Origin: Streptomyces sp. Edi4
GTDB taxonomy: Bacteria > Actinomycetota > Actinomycetes > Streptomycetales > Streptomycetaceae
Assembly: GCF_040253615.1 (NCBI RefSeq)
Contig: NZ_JBEJGY010000004.1
Span: 2,356,001-2,420,000 of the forward strand
Direction: 5' to 3'
DNA: 64,000 nt
Positions 18,439 through 27,010 of this stretch are shown here, piece by piece; position 1 is the stretch's first letter; the number at the start of each line of letters is the position of its first letter. Below the pieces are notes generated by a model, which ran no database searches, had not been told where the DNA came from, and saw only the letters and a program-made list of their open reading frames with translations. Position numbers and translations under genes: made by a program.

Positions 18439-19092
18439 GTGACGGTGGAGCAGCGGCCGGTGGCGCCCTCGGGCGGCCTGCGCGAGCTGAAGAAGCAGCG
18501 CACCCGCGACGCCCTGCTGCGGGTGGCCCTCGAACTGTTCACGACCCAGGGGTACGAGCGGACGACCATCGACGAGATCGCCGAAGCGGTCGACGTCTCG
18601 CAGCGCACGTTCTTCCGCTACTTCGCCAACAAGGAGGCCGTGGTCTTCGCCGCCCAGTCCGCCGTGGAGGGGCACTTCATCGACGCGCTGCGCGAACGGC
18701 CCCCCGGTGAGGGCCCGTTCACCGCGATGCGCCGTTCGGTGCTCTCGGCCTGGGACACCATCGAGGAGCGCCTGTCCCCCGTGGTGCCGGTCACCCTCTA
18801 CATGCGTACGTACCAGGTGATCGAGTCGACCCCCGCGCTGCTCGCCGTCCATCTGCGCCGCTCGGTGGAGCTGGAGGAGCACATCGCGCGTCTGATCGCC
18901 GAACGCGAGGGTCTGGACGTGGACGCCGACCCCAGGCCCCGGGTGGCGGTGGCCGCCTTCACCGGGGTGATGCGGGTGGCCGGCTGTCTCTGGGGGAAGG
19001 GCCAGGACACGAGCGTGGCGGCGATCCGCGAACTCACCTGCGCCTACATGGATCACCTCGGCCCCGCCCTCGCCGACGACTGGCGCTCCTGA
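18439..19092 (+). CDS. TetR-family transcriptional regulator
   Basis: 217 aa from GTG 18439 (VTVEQRPVAPSGGLRELKKQRT). The N-terminal HTH is ALELFTTQGYERTTIDEIAEAV plus SQRTFFRYFANKEAVVF, the classical TetR signature, followed by an all-helical ligand domain of the MftR/TetR_C17 kind. It is divergent from the DHA2 exporter with a 193-bp shared region containing a perfect palindrome, so it is predicted to repress the exporter and probably itself. The ligand is unknown. Confidence 0.93.
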   Translation: MTVEQRPVAPSGGLRELKKQRTRDALLRVALELFTTQGYERTTIDEIAEAVDVSQRTFFRYFANKEAVVFAAQSAVEGHFIDALRERPPGEGPFTAMRRSVLSAWDTIEERLSPVVPVTLYMRTYQVIESTPALLAVHLRRSVELEEHIARLIAEREGLDVDADPRPRVAVAAFTGVMRVAGCLWGKGQDTSVAAIRELTCAYMDHLGPALADDWRS

Positions 19093-19242
19093 CCCGAAGG
19101 GGCGCGGCGGGGCCGACGGCGGCGCCCGCACCGTACGGAGCGTGCGCCCGCGCGCGCTCTTGGTGAGGCTACGCCGAGTTCAAACGTGATCTGAGTCACT
19201 GTCAGTGCGGGGGGCCTCCCGGGTCTCCTACTGTGGTCCGCA

Positions 19243-20454
19243 GTGACTTCCTTCGACTCCTCCCCCACGCTGAACGCCTGGCGCGCGCTGCTCGCGCTCG
19301 CCGTCGTGTTCGTCATGCTCGCGACCTCCGGCTGGACGGCGATCCGCGGCCACGCCGACGACTCCGCGCCTCGCGCCAAAGCCCTCGCGGCCTGGGCGCG
19401 GGGCACGATAGAGGGCCACAAGCTGCCCGGGGCCGACGGCACCGCGCAGCAGCTCGCGCACTTCTTCGGCACGCTCACCTCCCACGAGCGCGACGAGCTG
19501 GCCGACCGCTACCCGCTGGTCGTGGGCAACCTGAACGGCGCCCCCGTATCCCTGCGCTACCGCGCCAACCGGGCCGCGCTCACCGAGGCCCGCGCCGTCG
19601 AGCAGAAACGCACGGTCGATCCCAGGCTCTCCGCCGACGGCCGCCAGGACGCGAACCGGCGGATGCGCCGGTTCGCGTCACTGCTCGACGACGACCGCCA
19701 GATCCTCGCCTTCGACCCCTCCGACACCGGCCGGGTCGCGGAGGTCTTCGGTGATCTGGACCACGCCGAGCGAGTCTCGGTGATCGTCCCCGGGGTCGAC
19801 ACCAACGTCTTGACCTTCGAGAAGTCCAGCCGCAGGAACACCGCACCGGTCGGCATGGCCGAGTCCCTGTACGCGGCCGAGCAGGCGGCCTCGCCCGGCA
19901 CCAAAACCGCCGTGATCGCCTGGGCCGACTACACGGCGCCGGCCGGGCTCGGCATCGACGCGGCGATCGGCAGGCTGGCCGAAGAGGGCGCGGTACGCCT
20001 TTCCGCCATGGTGCGGGCGCTGCCGGGGACCTCGCGGGTCGAGCTGTTCTGCCACAGCTACGGCTCCGTGGTGTGCGGGGTCTCCACCCGTGAACTGCCG
20101 TCCCGCGTCAGTGACATCGCGGTGGCGGGCAGCCCCGGCATGCGGGTGCGCGACGCCGCGCAGCTGGGCACATCGGCCCAGGTCTGGGCGATGCGCGACA
20201 AGGACGACTGGATCCAGGACGTGCCGTACCTGGACGTCGCGGGCCTCGGCCACGGCGCGGACCCGGTCTCGGCCGCCTTCGGCGCCCGCGTCATGTCGGC
20301 CGCCGGAGCGATCGGCCACACCGGCTATTTCGAGCCCGGCACCCGCAGCCTCGCCAACTTCGCCGCCATCGGGGTTGGCGCGTACCAGGCGGTCGGCTGC
20401 GCCGCGGCCGACGCCGACTGCTCCAGCGGAATTTCCGTCCGGTCCGCGGCTTGA
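19243..20454 (+). CDS. Alpha/beta hydrolase of the DUF1023 family, membrane-anchored or secreted
   Basis: 403 aa from GTG 19243. One hydrophobic segment (ALLALAVVFVMLATSGWTAI, residues 14-33) can serve as signal anchor. The DUF1023 hydrolase domain covers roughly residues 140-390: SVIVPGVDTNV, AVIAWADYTAP and the nucleophile elbow ELFCHSYGSVVCG with the catalytic Ser; GHTGYFEPGTRSLANFA supplies the His region. Substrate unknown. TACTGT lies 8 bp before the start with no ribosome site, so the mRNA may be leaderless. Confidence 0.85.
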   Translation: MTSFDSSPTLNAWRALLALAVVFVMLATSGWTAIRGHADDSAPRAKALAAWARGTIEGHKLPGADGTAQQLAHFFGTLTSHERDELADRYPLVVGNLNGAPVSLRYRANRAALTEARAVEQKRTVDPRLSADGRQDANRRMRRFASLLDDDRQILAFDPSDTGRVAEVFGDLDHAERVSVIVPGVDTNVLTFEKSSRRNTAPVGMAESLYAAEQAASPGTKTAVIAWADYTAPAGLGIDAAIGRLAEEGAVRLSAMVRALPGTSRVELFCHSYGSVVCGVSTRELPSRVSDIAVAGSPGMRVRDAAQLGTSAQVWAMRDKDDWIQDVPYLDVAGLGHGADPVSAAFGARVMSAAGAIGHTGYFEPGTRSLANFAAIGVGAYQAVGCAAADADCSSGISVRSAA

Positions 20455-20571
20455 CGGACGCGACGGCGGGCGGACACGCGTAGACGCCGTGGGTTGTCCC
20501 GTGCGGCGGGGCGAGGACGGGGTTTCCTCGGAGGGGGGACGCGGAGGCCCGAGCCGCCTACGATGAGGCGC

Positions 20572-21468
20572 ATGGGTGATGTGCTGGCCGGAATTCATGC
20601 CACCTGGGAGTTCGGGACCGACTCCGTGCTCATCCGCTTCGAACGGGGGATCCGCGCGCCGAAGCTCTTCCAGGCGCTGCGGGAACGACGCATCCCCTAC
20701 GAGGCGTTGGAGTCGGTGACGCTCTGCCCGGGCAAACGCGGCACGGTGGTGCTGCACGCGGTGCCGAGACCTGGCGCCGATCCGCTGATGGAAGCCGCCG
20801 CCGGCCAGCTGAAGGAGTCCTGCGACCCCTACCGCCTGGTGCTGCCGGCCGAGCGCGAGATGCTGGCCGAGTACTACGCCGACGAACTGCGCTCCTCCTT
20901 GGTGGCACACGCCGGTGACACGGCCGAGCGCCATCTGGTGGCGGCGCCCGAGGCCCCGCTGAGCTTCAAGGCGTACGACGGCCGGGCCGGCTTCGACGGC
21001 AAGCAGGTCACCTTCCGGTGGTTCTGGACGGGCGCCTCCTCGGAGAAGTGGAAGGCCGGCGACCAGACCTTCCCCGTCGCCCGGCTCAGCGGCGTCGAAT
21101 GGCGCTCCCCCGAGGTCTTCGACGGACATCTGCGGCTGCTGCCGCGCGCGACGGACGGGACGGAAGGTTTCGCCGGACCCGCCGACCGCGATCCGGCGTC
21201 CGTAATCTTCGGCCTCGGCTACGGCCCGGTGCACGAGTCGCTGCCCTTCGCCGCCGCGGTCCTGGCGGCCGTGCGGGACGGCGGGGGCGGTGGGGCCGGT
21301 GGGGCAGGCCTCTCGATCCCGCACCAGATCGTCCCGGTCCCGGCGGACCGGCGCGACCCGGCGGACATCGCGGAACGCATCCGCCACCTCGGAGACCTGC
21401 ACCGGGCGGGCCTGGTGACGGACGACGAGTTCAGCGCGAAGAAGGCGGAGCTCCTGGCGGAGCTGTAG
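20572..21468 (+). CDS. DUF4429 protein with C-terminal SHOCT domain
   Basis: 298 aa from ATG 20572 (MGDVLAGIHATWEFGTDSVLIRF). Two DUF4429 repeats are visible: WEFGTDSVLIRFERGIRAPKLFQ, and GFDGKQVTFRWFWTG later. The chain ends in the short SHOCT helical pair IRHLGDLHRAGLVTDDEFSAKKAELLAEL, a motif thought to mediate oligomerisation or membrane association. TACGAT (20559-20564) lies 7 bp before the ATG, indicating a leaderless transcript. Function unknown. Confidence 0.9.
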   Translation: MGDVLAGIHATWEFGTDSVLIRFERGIRAPKLFQALRERRIPYEALESVTLCPGKRGTVVLHAVPRPGADPLMEAAAGQLKESCDPYRLVLPAEREMLAEYYADELRSSLVAHAGDTAERHLVAAPEAPLSFKAYDGRAGFDGKQVTFRWFWTGASSEKWKAGDQTFPVARLSGVEWRSPEVFDGHLRLLPRATDGTEGFAGPADRDPASVIFGLGYGPVHESLPFAAAVLAAVRDGGGGGAGGAGLSIPHQIVPVPADRRDPADIAERIRHLGDLHRAGLVTDDEFSAKKAELLAEL

Positions 21469-21529
21469 GCGGGGAGATCCTTACGGGGCTGTGGCCAGGA
21501 GCCGGGAGCCCGGGGTGGCGGCGGGCGGC

Positions 21530-22558
21530 CTACTGCTCGCGGGCCGCCGAGGTGGACGACATGTCCGGGTAGCGGTCGCCCGCCACCTGCCCGGCGATGG
21601 GCTCGAGCAGTGCCAGCTCCTCGGCGCTCAAGGTGATGCGGGTGGCGCCGGTGTTCTCCAGGAGGCGGCCGCGCTTGCGGGTGCCGGGGATCGGCACGAC
21701 GGTCAGGCCGTGCACCTGGGCCCGCTGCTGCACCCAGGCCAGCGCGATCTGGGCGGTCGTCGCGCCGTGCGCCGCCGCGATCTTGTGCAGCGGTTCGAGC
21801 AGGGCCGCGTTGGCGGCGGCGTTGTCGCCGGTGAAGCGGGGCTGGTGCCTGCGGAAGTCGCCGTCGGTCAAGTCCTTGCCCGCGTCGGCGAACGCGCCGG
21901 TGAGGAAGCCGCGGCCCAGCGGCGAGTACGGCACGAAGGTGACGCCGAGTTCGGCGGCGGCCGGCACGGCGCTGCGCTCGACGTCGCGGCTGAAGACCGA
22001 CCACTCCGACTGGAGCGCGGTGATGGGGTGCACGGCGTGCGCCTCGCGCAGTTCGGCGCCGGTGACCTCGCTCAGGCCCAGGTGCTTGACCTTGCCCTCC
22101 CGTACCAGCTCGGCCATCGCGCCGACGGACTCCGCGAGCGGCACCTCGGGGTTGCGGCGGTGCATGTAGTAGAGGTCGATGACCTCGATGTCCAGGCGGC
22201 GCAGGCTCGCCTCGACGGCCTTCTTGATGTACGCGGGACTGTTGTTGATGCCCCGGTAGTGCGGGTCGTCGGCGCGGCGCTCGATGGCGAACTTGGTGGC
22301 CAGCGTCACCTCGTCGCGGTGGGCGGCGAGGAAGGGCGCGAGGAAGCGTTCGTTGGCGCCGGAGCCGTAGACGTCGGCGGTGTCGATGAGGGTGACGCCC
22401 GCCTCGACGGTCGCCTCCAGGGTGTCGCGCGCGGCGGCCTCGTCGGTGTCGCCGTAGAACTCGCTGATGCCCATGGCGCCGAAGCCCTGGACACCGATCA
22501 TCGGCCCGTCGGCGCCGAGCCGTACGGTGCTGATCTTCTCAACCGGGTTCTCGCTCAT
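21530..22558 (-). CDS. Aldo/keto reductase
   Basis: 342 aa. TIM-barrel AKR: Asp59 and Tyr64 in LIDTADVYGSGANE, Lys in LATKFAIE, His in YYMHRRNPEVPL form the catalytic tetrad; PYSPLGRGFLTG and VVPIPGTRKRGRLLENTGA bind NADPH. It reduces aldehydes or ketones in the cytosol. It lies 6 bp downstream of a MerR gene on the same strand, so it is part of the MerR-controlled unit and likely serves reactive-aldehyde or redox defence. MerR-AKR pairs of this kind are common in actinobacteria. Confidence 0.95.
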   Translation of the reverse strand: MSENPVEKISTVRLGADGPMIGVQGFGAMGISEFYGDTDEAAARDTLEATVEAGVTLIDTADVYGSGANERFLAPFLAAHRDEVTLATKFAIERRADDPHYRGINNSPAYIKKAVEASLRRLDIEVIDLYYMHRRNPEVPLAESVGAMAELVREGKVKHLGLSEVTGAELREAHAVHPITALQSEWSVFSRDVERSAVPAAAELGVTFVPYSPLGRGFLTGAFADAGKDLTDGDFRRHQPRFTGDNAAANAALLEPLHKIAAAHGATTAQIALAWVQQRAQVHGLTVVPIPGTRKRGRLLENTGATRITLSAEELALLEPIAGQVAGDRYPDMSSTSAAREQ

Positions 22559-22564
22559 GGGGAT

Positions 22565-23059
22565 TCAGGCCCTTTCCGACGCCGGGAAGGCGTCCGCTTC
22601 GGACGCCTTGCGGGCGTCCGCGTAAAAGTCGATCTTGTAGTCGAGTACGGCGAGCGTGTCCTGGAGCTCCGCCATGCGCGCGATGACGTCGCGCCGGGTC
22701 TGCTCCAGGAGCTCCTGGCGCTCCTCGAAGGTGTGTGCTCCCTCGCGGACGAGTTCGGCGTAGCGGACCATGCTCGCGACCGGCATGCCGGTCAGGCGGA
22801 GCTTGCCGACGAAGGCCAGCCAGGTCAGGTCCTTGTTGCTGAACCTGCGCTGCCCGGTGTGCGAGCGGTCCACGTGCGGCATCAGGCCGATGCGTTCGTA
22901 CCAGCGCAAGGTGTGCGCGGTGAGTCCGGTGCACGCCACCACTTCGCTGATGGTGTAGCGGTCCTGGCCGTCGGGGCGGGGGTGGGGCGGTTCCGTCGCG
23001 CACAGCCCCTGCCGGACCCGTGCCGCGACCTTCACCGCCGTGCTGTCGATCACCGTCAT
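22565..23059 (-). CDS. MerR-family transcriptional regulator
   Basis: 164 aa from ATG 23059 (MTVIDSTAVKVAARVRQG). The MerR winged helix is YTISEVVACTGLTAHTLRWYERIGLM...RRFSNKDLTWLAFV, followed by the dimerisation coiled coil GAHTFEERQELLEQTRRDVIARMAELQDTLAVLDYKIDFY. There is no cysteine metal site, so a small-molecule or redox signal is more likely. Transcribed with the aldo/keto reductase. Its promoter has a 19-bp spacer with an 18-bp palindrome, the hallmark of MerR autoregulation. GTG 23053 is an alternative start with better ribosome-site spacing if a leader exists. Confidence 0.93.
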   Translation of the reverse strand: MTVIDSTAVKVAARVRQGLCATEPPHPRPDGQDRYTISEVVACTGLTAHTLRWYERIGLMPHVDRSHTGQRRFSNKDLTWLAFVGKLRLTGMPVASMVRYAELVREGAHTFEERQELLEQTRRDVIARMAELQDTLAVLDYKIDFYADARKASEADAFPASERA

Positions 23060-23066
23060 GTCCTCC

Positions 23067-23097
23067 ACGCTAGGACCTTGGAGTGCACTCCAAGCAA
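23067..23097 (-). promoter_or_regulatory. MerR-type promoter with perfect 18-bp palindrome
   Basis: Minus-strand TTGCTT (23097-23092), a 19-bp spacer and TAGCGT (23072-23067), then 7 bp to ATG 23059. The perfect dyad CTTGGAGTGCACTCCAAG (23077-23094) fills the spacer and overlaps the -35 box. The over-long spacer is what MerR proteins correct by twisting DNA on activation. Confidence 0.85.
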
Positions 23098-23228
23098 GCG
23101 AATTGGGCGCCGGATCCTCCCGCGTGCCTGCGCTCGCCTCCACCGCACACCGCCCGGGCGCTCGCGGCAACCGGACGGAGCCCGACGCGGCCGCGTCGGG
23201 CTCGGGGGCGCGGGCTAGGCTCGTACGC

Positions 23229-24047
23229 ATGGAGAGCCTGCGGATCATAGAGACCTGGCCCGTGCCCACCGCCGCGGCGGCGGTGGTGCGGGCGGACGGA
23301 ACACTGGCCGGCGCGCACGGAGCGGTGTCCCACCGGTTCCCGCTGGCCTCCGTCACCAAGCCGCTCGCCGCCTACGCGGCCCTCGTCGCGTACGAGGAGG
23401 GCGCCATCGAGCTCGACGAGCCGGCCGGGCCCGCCGGCGCCACCGTACGGCACCTGCTCGCGCACACCTCCGGCCTCGCCTTCGACGAGCACCGCGTCAT
23501 GGCGCCCCCCGGTGATCGCCGGCTGTACTCCAACGCGGGCTTCGAGGTCCTGGGCGACCACATCGCCAAGCAGTCGGGCATCCCCTTCGCCGACTACGTC
23601 CGTCAGGCCGTGTTCGCGCCGCTCGGCATGGACGCGAGCAGCGTGGAGGGCTCCCCGGCCAAGGACGGCGTCTCGACCGTCGAAGACCTCGCGAAGTTCG
23701 CGGCGGAACTCCAGGCGCCCCGGCTGCTGCACCCGGCCACGGTCGCCGAGGCCACGCATGTGCAGTACCCGGGCCTCAAGGGCGTGCTGCCCGGCTACGG
23801 CCACCAGAACCCCAACGACTGGGGGCTCGGCTTCGAGATCCGGAGCGCCAAGTCCCCGCACTGGACCGGAAGTTCGTCCTCGCCGCGCACCTTCGGCCAC
23901 TTCGGCCAGGCCGGTACGTTCCTGTGGTGCGACCCGGACGCGGGCCTGGCCTGCGTCGCCCTGACCGACCGCGCGTTCGGGCCCTGGGCGGCCGAGGTGT
24001 GGCCGGTGTTCACCGACGCGGTGCTCGCCGAGTTCACCCGGAGCTGA
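23229..24047 (+). CDS. Serine hydrolase, beta-lactamase/esterase family
   Basis: 272 aa from ATG 23229. Class C-like penicillin-recognising fold: SxxK as SVTK (about residue 41), YxN as YSN in RRLYSNAGFEVLGDHIA, and HxG-type FGHFGQAGTFLW near the C-terminus. No signal peptide, so a cytosolic esterase or peptidase-like enzyme rather than a resistance beta-lactamase. TAGGCT (23216-23221) lies 7 bp before the ATG (leaderless promoter). Its 3' end overlaps the convergent pirin gene by 14 bp. Confidence 0.9.
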   Translation: MESLRIIETWPVPTAAAAVVRADGTLAGAHGAVSHRFPLASVTKPLAAYAALVAYEEGAIELDEPAGPAGATVRHLLAHTSGLAFDEHRVMAPPGDRRLYSNAGFEVLGDHIAKQSGIPFADYVRQAVFAPLGMDASSVEGSPAKDGVSTVEDLAKFAAELQAPRLLHPATVAEATHVQYPGLKGVLPGYGHQNPNDWGLGFEIRSAKSPHWTGSSSSPRTFGHFGQAGTFLWCDPDAGLACVALTDRAFGPWAAEVWPVFTDAVLAEFTRS

Positions 24048-24693
24048 GCTCCCACAGCAGCACTTCGGCGGCGTCCTCGGCCACCAGATCCAGGCCGCCG
24101 GCGGCGCTGATCCGCGCCGAGTCGCCCGGCGCCAGCACGTCCTGCGCCAGGCGCACGCGACCGCGCACGACATGGACGTACACACCCGGCGCACCCGGCA
24201 CCTCGGTGCGCGCGCCGGGCGCGAGGCGCCGCACGTGGAGCACGGCGCCCGCCGGGCGGACCGGGTACGGCGTGGAGTCCGCGACGGCGCGCACGATGTC
24301 GTAGGCGGGGACGCCGCCGGGCTCGGCCGGGGCGAGCCACATCTGGAGGAAGACCAGCGGCTCCGCTCCCTCGTTGCGCTCCTCGTGCCGCACGCCGGCC
24401 GCCGAGCTCAGCCACTGCACGTCTCCCGGGCGCACCCGCGTGGTGTGGCCCGTCGAGTCGCGGTGGGTGAGCTCGCCCTCGATCACCCAGGTCACGATCT
24501 CGGTGTGGCTGTGCGGATGCTCGTCGAAGCCCGCGCCGGGCGCGAGGCGTTCCTCGTTGCACGCGAGCACCGGCCCGAAGCGCAGGTTGTCCGGGTCGTA
24601 GAAGCGGCCGAAGGAGAAGGCGTGCAGGGACTCGATGCCGGCGTCCGCTTCCCCGCCCGGGTAGCGCTCGTCGCCGCGCCTGACTGAAATCAC
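24034..24693 (-). CDS. Pirin-family (bicupin) protein
   Basis: 219 aa from GTG 24693 (VISVRRGDERYPGGEAD). The N-terminal cupin carries the metal ligands in FDEHPHSHTEIVTWVIEGELTHRDS; the second cupin includes GVYVHVVRGRV and GDSARIS. Some pirins are quercetin 2,3-dioxygenases, others interact with pyruvate dehydrogenase or regulators; which applies is unknown. GTG 24693 is preferred over 24702 because TACCGT (24706-24701) is exactly 7 bp before it, making a leaderless mRNA. Confidence 0.9.
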   Translation of the reverse strand: MISVRRGDERYPGGEADAGIESLHAFSFGRFYDPDNLRFGPVLACNEERLAPGAGFDEHPHSHTEIVTWVIEGELTHRDSTGHTTRVRPGDVQWLSSAAGVRHEERNEGAEPLVFLQMWLAPAEPGGVPAYDIVRAVADSTPYPVRPAGAVLHVRRLAPGARTEVPGAPGVYVHVVRGRVRLAQDVLAPGDSARISAAGGLDLVAEDAAEVLLWELSSG

Positions 24694-24793
24694 GCCCACC
24701 ACGGTAGACCCGGCGGCGCCGGCCCGAGCCGTTTGTCACCCGGACTCACCCCGGCCCGGCGCGGAGGGTTGCCGATAAGGCACTCTTGTCCCC

Positions 24794-25990
24794 GTGCCAG
24801 CACCCGATCCCGAACACCCCGCGAAGAATGCCCATCCGCACGCGGCGACCCTCAAACGCCTGGAGCAGTCCTCGGGACGGCTCGCGGCGAACGCGATCGC
24901 CCGCATGGACGCGACGTTGCCGTGGTACCGGGCGATGCCGCCGGAGAACCGCTCCTGGATCGGTCTGGTCGCCCAGGCCGGCATCGCGGCCTTCACCGAG
25001 TGGTTCCGGCATCCCGAGACGCCCCAGGCGATCTCGACCGACGTCTTCGGCACCGCCCCGCGCGAACTGACCCGGGCCATCACCCTGCGCCAGACCGTGG
25101 AGATGGTGCGCACCACCATCGAGGTCATGGAGACCGCGATCGACGAGGTCGCGGCGCCGGGCGACGAGTCGATCCTGCGCGAGGCGCTGCTCGTGTACGC
25201 CCGCGAGATCGCCTTCGCGACGGCCCAGGTGTACGCGCAGGCCGCCGAGGCGCGCGGCGCCTGGGACGCGCGGCTCGAATCCCTGGTGGTCAACGCGGTG
25301 CTGTCCGGTGAGGCGGACGAGGGCGCCGTGTCCCGGGCCGCGGCCCTCGGCTGGAATTCGCCCGAGCACGTGTGCGTGGTGCTCGGTACGGCGCCCGACG
25401 GCGACAGCGAGCTGACCGTGGAGGCGATCCGGCGGGCGGCGCGGCACACCAAGCTCCAGGTGCTCACCGGGGTGCTCGGCGACCGTCTGGTGGTCATCGC
25501 GGGCGGCAGCGACAATCCGCTCCAGGTGGCCAAGGGCCTGATCGGGCCCTATGCCGCGGGCCCCGTGGTGGCCGGGCCCATCGTGCCCGACCTGCTGGCC
25601 GCGACCCGGTCCGCGCAGGCGGCGGCCGCAGGGCTGAAGGCGTGCTCGGCCTGGCAGGACGCGCCCCGGCCGGTTCTCGCGGACGATCTGCTGCCGGAGC
25701 GCGCGATCGCCTCCGATCCTGCCGCGCGCGAGCAGTTGGTGGAGGAGATCTACAGACCGCTGGAAGAGGCGGGCTCGGCGCTCCTGGAAACCCTGAGTGT
25801 CTATCTGGAGCAGGCGAGCAGCCTCGAGGGCGCCGCCCGGATGTTGTTCGTCCACCCCAATACCGTCCGCTACCGGCTGCGACGTGTGACGGACGTCACC
25901 GGATGGTCACCCTCCGATGTGCGCTCCGCGTTCACGCTGCGGATCGCGCTGATCCTGGGGCGCCTGGCCGACGGAGATTCGCAGTCCTAG
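24794..25990 (+). CDS. fasR: FasR, PucR-type activator of fatty acid synthesis
   Basis: 398 aa from GTG 24794. The C-terminal PucR-type HTH is SSLEGAARMLFVHPNTVRYRLRRVTDVTGW; the N-terminal region (LKRLEQSSGRLAANAIARMDA ... WIGLVAQAGIAAFTEWFRHP) is the conserved FasR sensor part. In S. coelicolor FasR binds upstream of fabD and activates the fabD-fabH-acpP-fabF operon that lies immediately downstream here, 89 bp away. Same order and strand, so the call rests on both sequence and position. Confidence 0.93.
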   Translation: MPAPDPEHPAKNAHPHAATLKRLEQSSGRLAANAIARMDATLPWYRAMPPENRSWIGLVAQAGIAAFTEWFRHPETPQAISTDVFGTAPRELTRAITLRQTVEMVRTTIEVMETAIDEVAAPGDESILREALLVYAREIAFATAQVYAQAAEARGAWDARLESLVVNAVLSGEADEGAVSRAAALGWNSPEHVCVVLGTAPDGDSELTVEAIRRAARHTKLQVLTGVLGDRLVVIAGGSDNPLQVAKGLIGPYAAGPVVAGPIVPDLLAATRSAQAAAAGLKACSAWQDAPRPVLADDLLPERAIASDPAAREQLVEEIYRPLEEAGSALLETLSVYLEQASSLEGAARMLFVHPNTVRYRLRRVTDVTGWSPSDVRSAFTLRIALILGRLADGDSQS

Positions 25991-25996
25991 ACTTTT

Positions 25997-26021
25997 GTCG
26001 GACACCCACAATTCCCCCGAC
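25997..26021 (+). promoter_or_regulatory. Candidate FasR site / fabD promoter region
   Basis: The gap between fasR and fabD contains the inverted repeat GTCGG-N15-CCGAC (25997-26001, 26017-26021) in an otherwise T/A-richer stretch. FasR is known to bind this gap in S. coelicolor; whether this repeat is the site is inference. Confidence 0.35.
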
Positions 26022-26079
26022 GGTTCTTCGTCCCTGTCCCCACGGGCGTACGGAGCCGTCCACAAGAGAGAGTGTGAGA

Positions 26080-26997
26080 GTGCTCGTACTCGTCGCTCCC
26101 GGCCAAGGCGCTCAGACGCCCGGCTTCCTGACCCCTTGGCTTGAACTGCCCGGCGCCGCCGACCGGCTCGCCGGATGGTCGGACGCCATCGGTCTCGACC
26201 TCGTCCACTACGGCACGCAGGCGGACGCCGACGCGATCCGTGACACCGCCGTGGCCCAGCCCCTGCTGGTCGCCGCCGGTCTGCTGGCCGCCTCTGCGCT
26301 GGGTGAGATCTCCCCGGGCGCCGTCGCGGGGCACAGCGTGGGCGAGATCACCGCCACCGCCATCGCGGGCGTCCTGTCGGACGAGGCCGCGCTGGGCTTC
26401 GTGCGCAAGCGTGGTCTGGGCATGGCCAAGGCCGCCGCCGTCACGCCGACCGGCATGGCCGCGCTGCTCGGCGGCGCGCCCGATGACGTGCTGCCGCACC
26501 TGGAGAAGCTGGGCCTGACGCCGGCCAACGTGAACGGCGCGGGCCAGATCGTGGCCGCGGGCACCGCCGAGCAGCTGGCCGCACTGGAGGCCGACAAGCC
26601 CGAGGGCGTGCGCAAGGTGGTGGCCCTCAAGGTCGCCGGAGCCTTCCACACCCACCACATGGCCCCGGCCGTGGCGGAGCTGGCCGAGGCCGCGAAGTCG
26701 CTCGACATCGCACAGCCGCGCCTGACCTACGTCTCCAACGCGGACGGCCAGGCCGTGGCGAGCGGCCAGGACATCGTGGCCCGCCTGGTCAACCAGGTCT
26801 CCAATCCGGTCCGTTGGGACCGGTGCATGGAGACCTTCACCGAGCTGGGCGCGACGGCGCTGATCGAGCTGTGCCCGGGCGGCACCCTGACCGGCCTCGC
26901 CAAGCGCGCGATGCCCGGCGTCAAGACCCTCGCCCTGAAGACCCCCGCCGACCTCGACGCGGCTCGCGCGGTCATCGCCGAGCACGCATCCGCCTAA
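26080..26997 (+). CDS. fabD: Malonyl-CoA:ACP transacylase
   Basis: 305 aa from GTG 26080 (reads MLVLVAPGQGAQTPGFL, as in the S. coelicolor enzyme). Active-site Ser86 in GHSVGE, with an Arg in the FVRKRGLGMA helix and His in the GAFHTHHMAP segment. It loads malonyl groups from CoA onto ACP and can also serve type II polyketide synthases. It is about 11 residues shorter than the S. coelicolor protein because a loop just before the active site is missing. First gene of the fab operon, 13 bp before fabH. Confidence 0.97.
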   Translation: MLVLVAPGQGAQTPGFLTPWLELPGAADRLAGWSDAIGLDLVHYGTQADADAIRDTAVAQPLLVAAGLLAASALGEISPGAVAGHSVGEITATAIAGVLSDEAALGFVRKRGLGMAKAAAVTPTGMAALLGGAPDDVLPHLEKLGLTPANVNGAGQIVAAGTAEQLAALEADKPEGVRKVVALKVAGAFHTHHMAPAVAELAEAAKSLDIAQPRLTYVSNADGQAVASGQDIVARLVNQVSNPVRWDRCMETFTELGATALIELCPGGTLTGLAKRAMPGVKTLALKTPADLDAARAVIAEHASA

Positions 26998-27010
26998 GGA
27001 GCGAAGAGCC

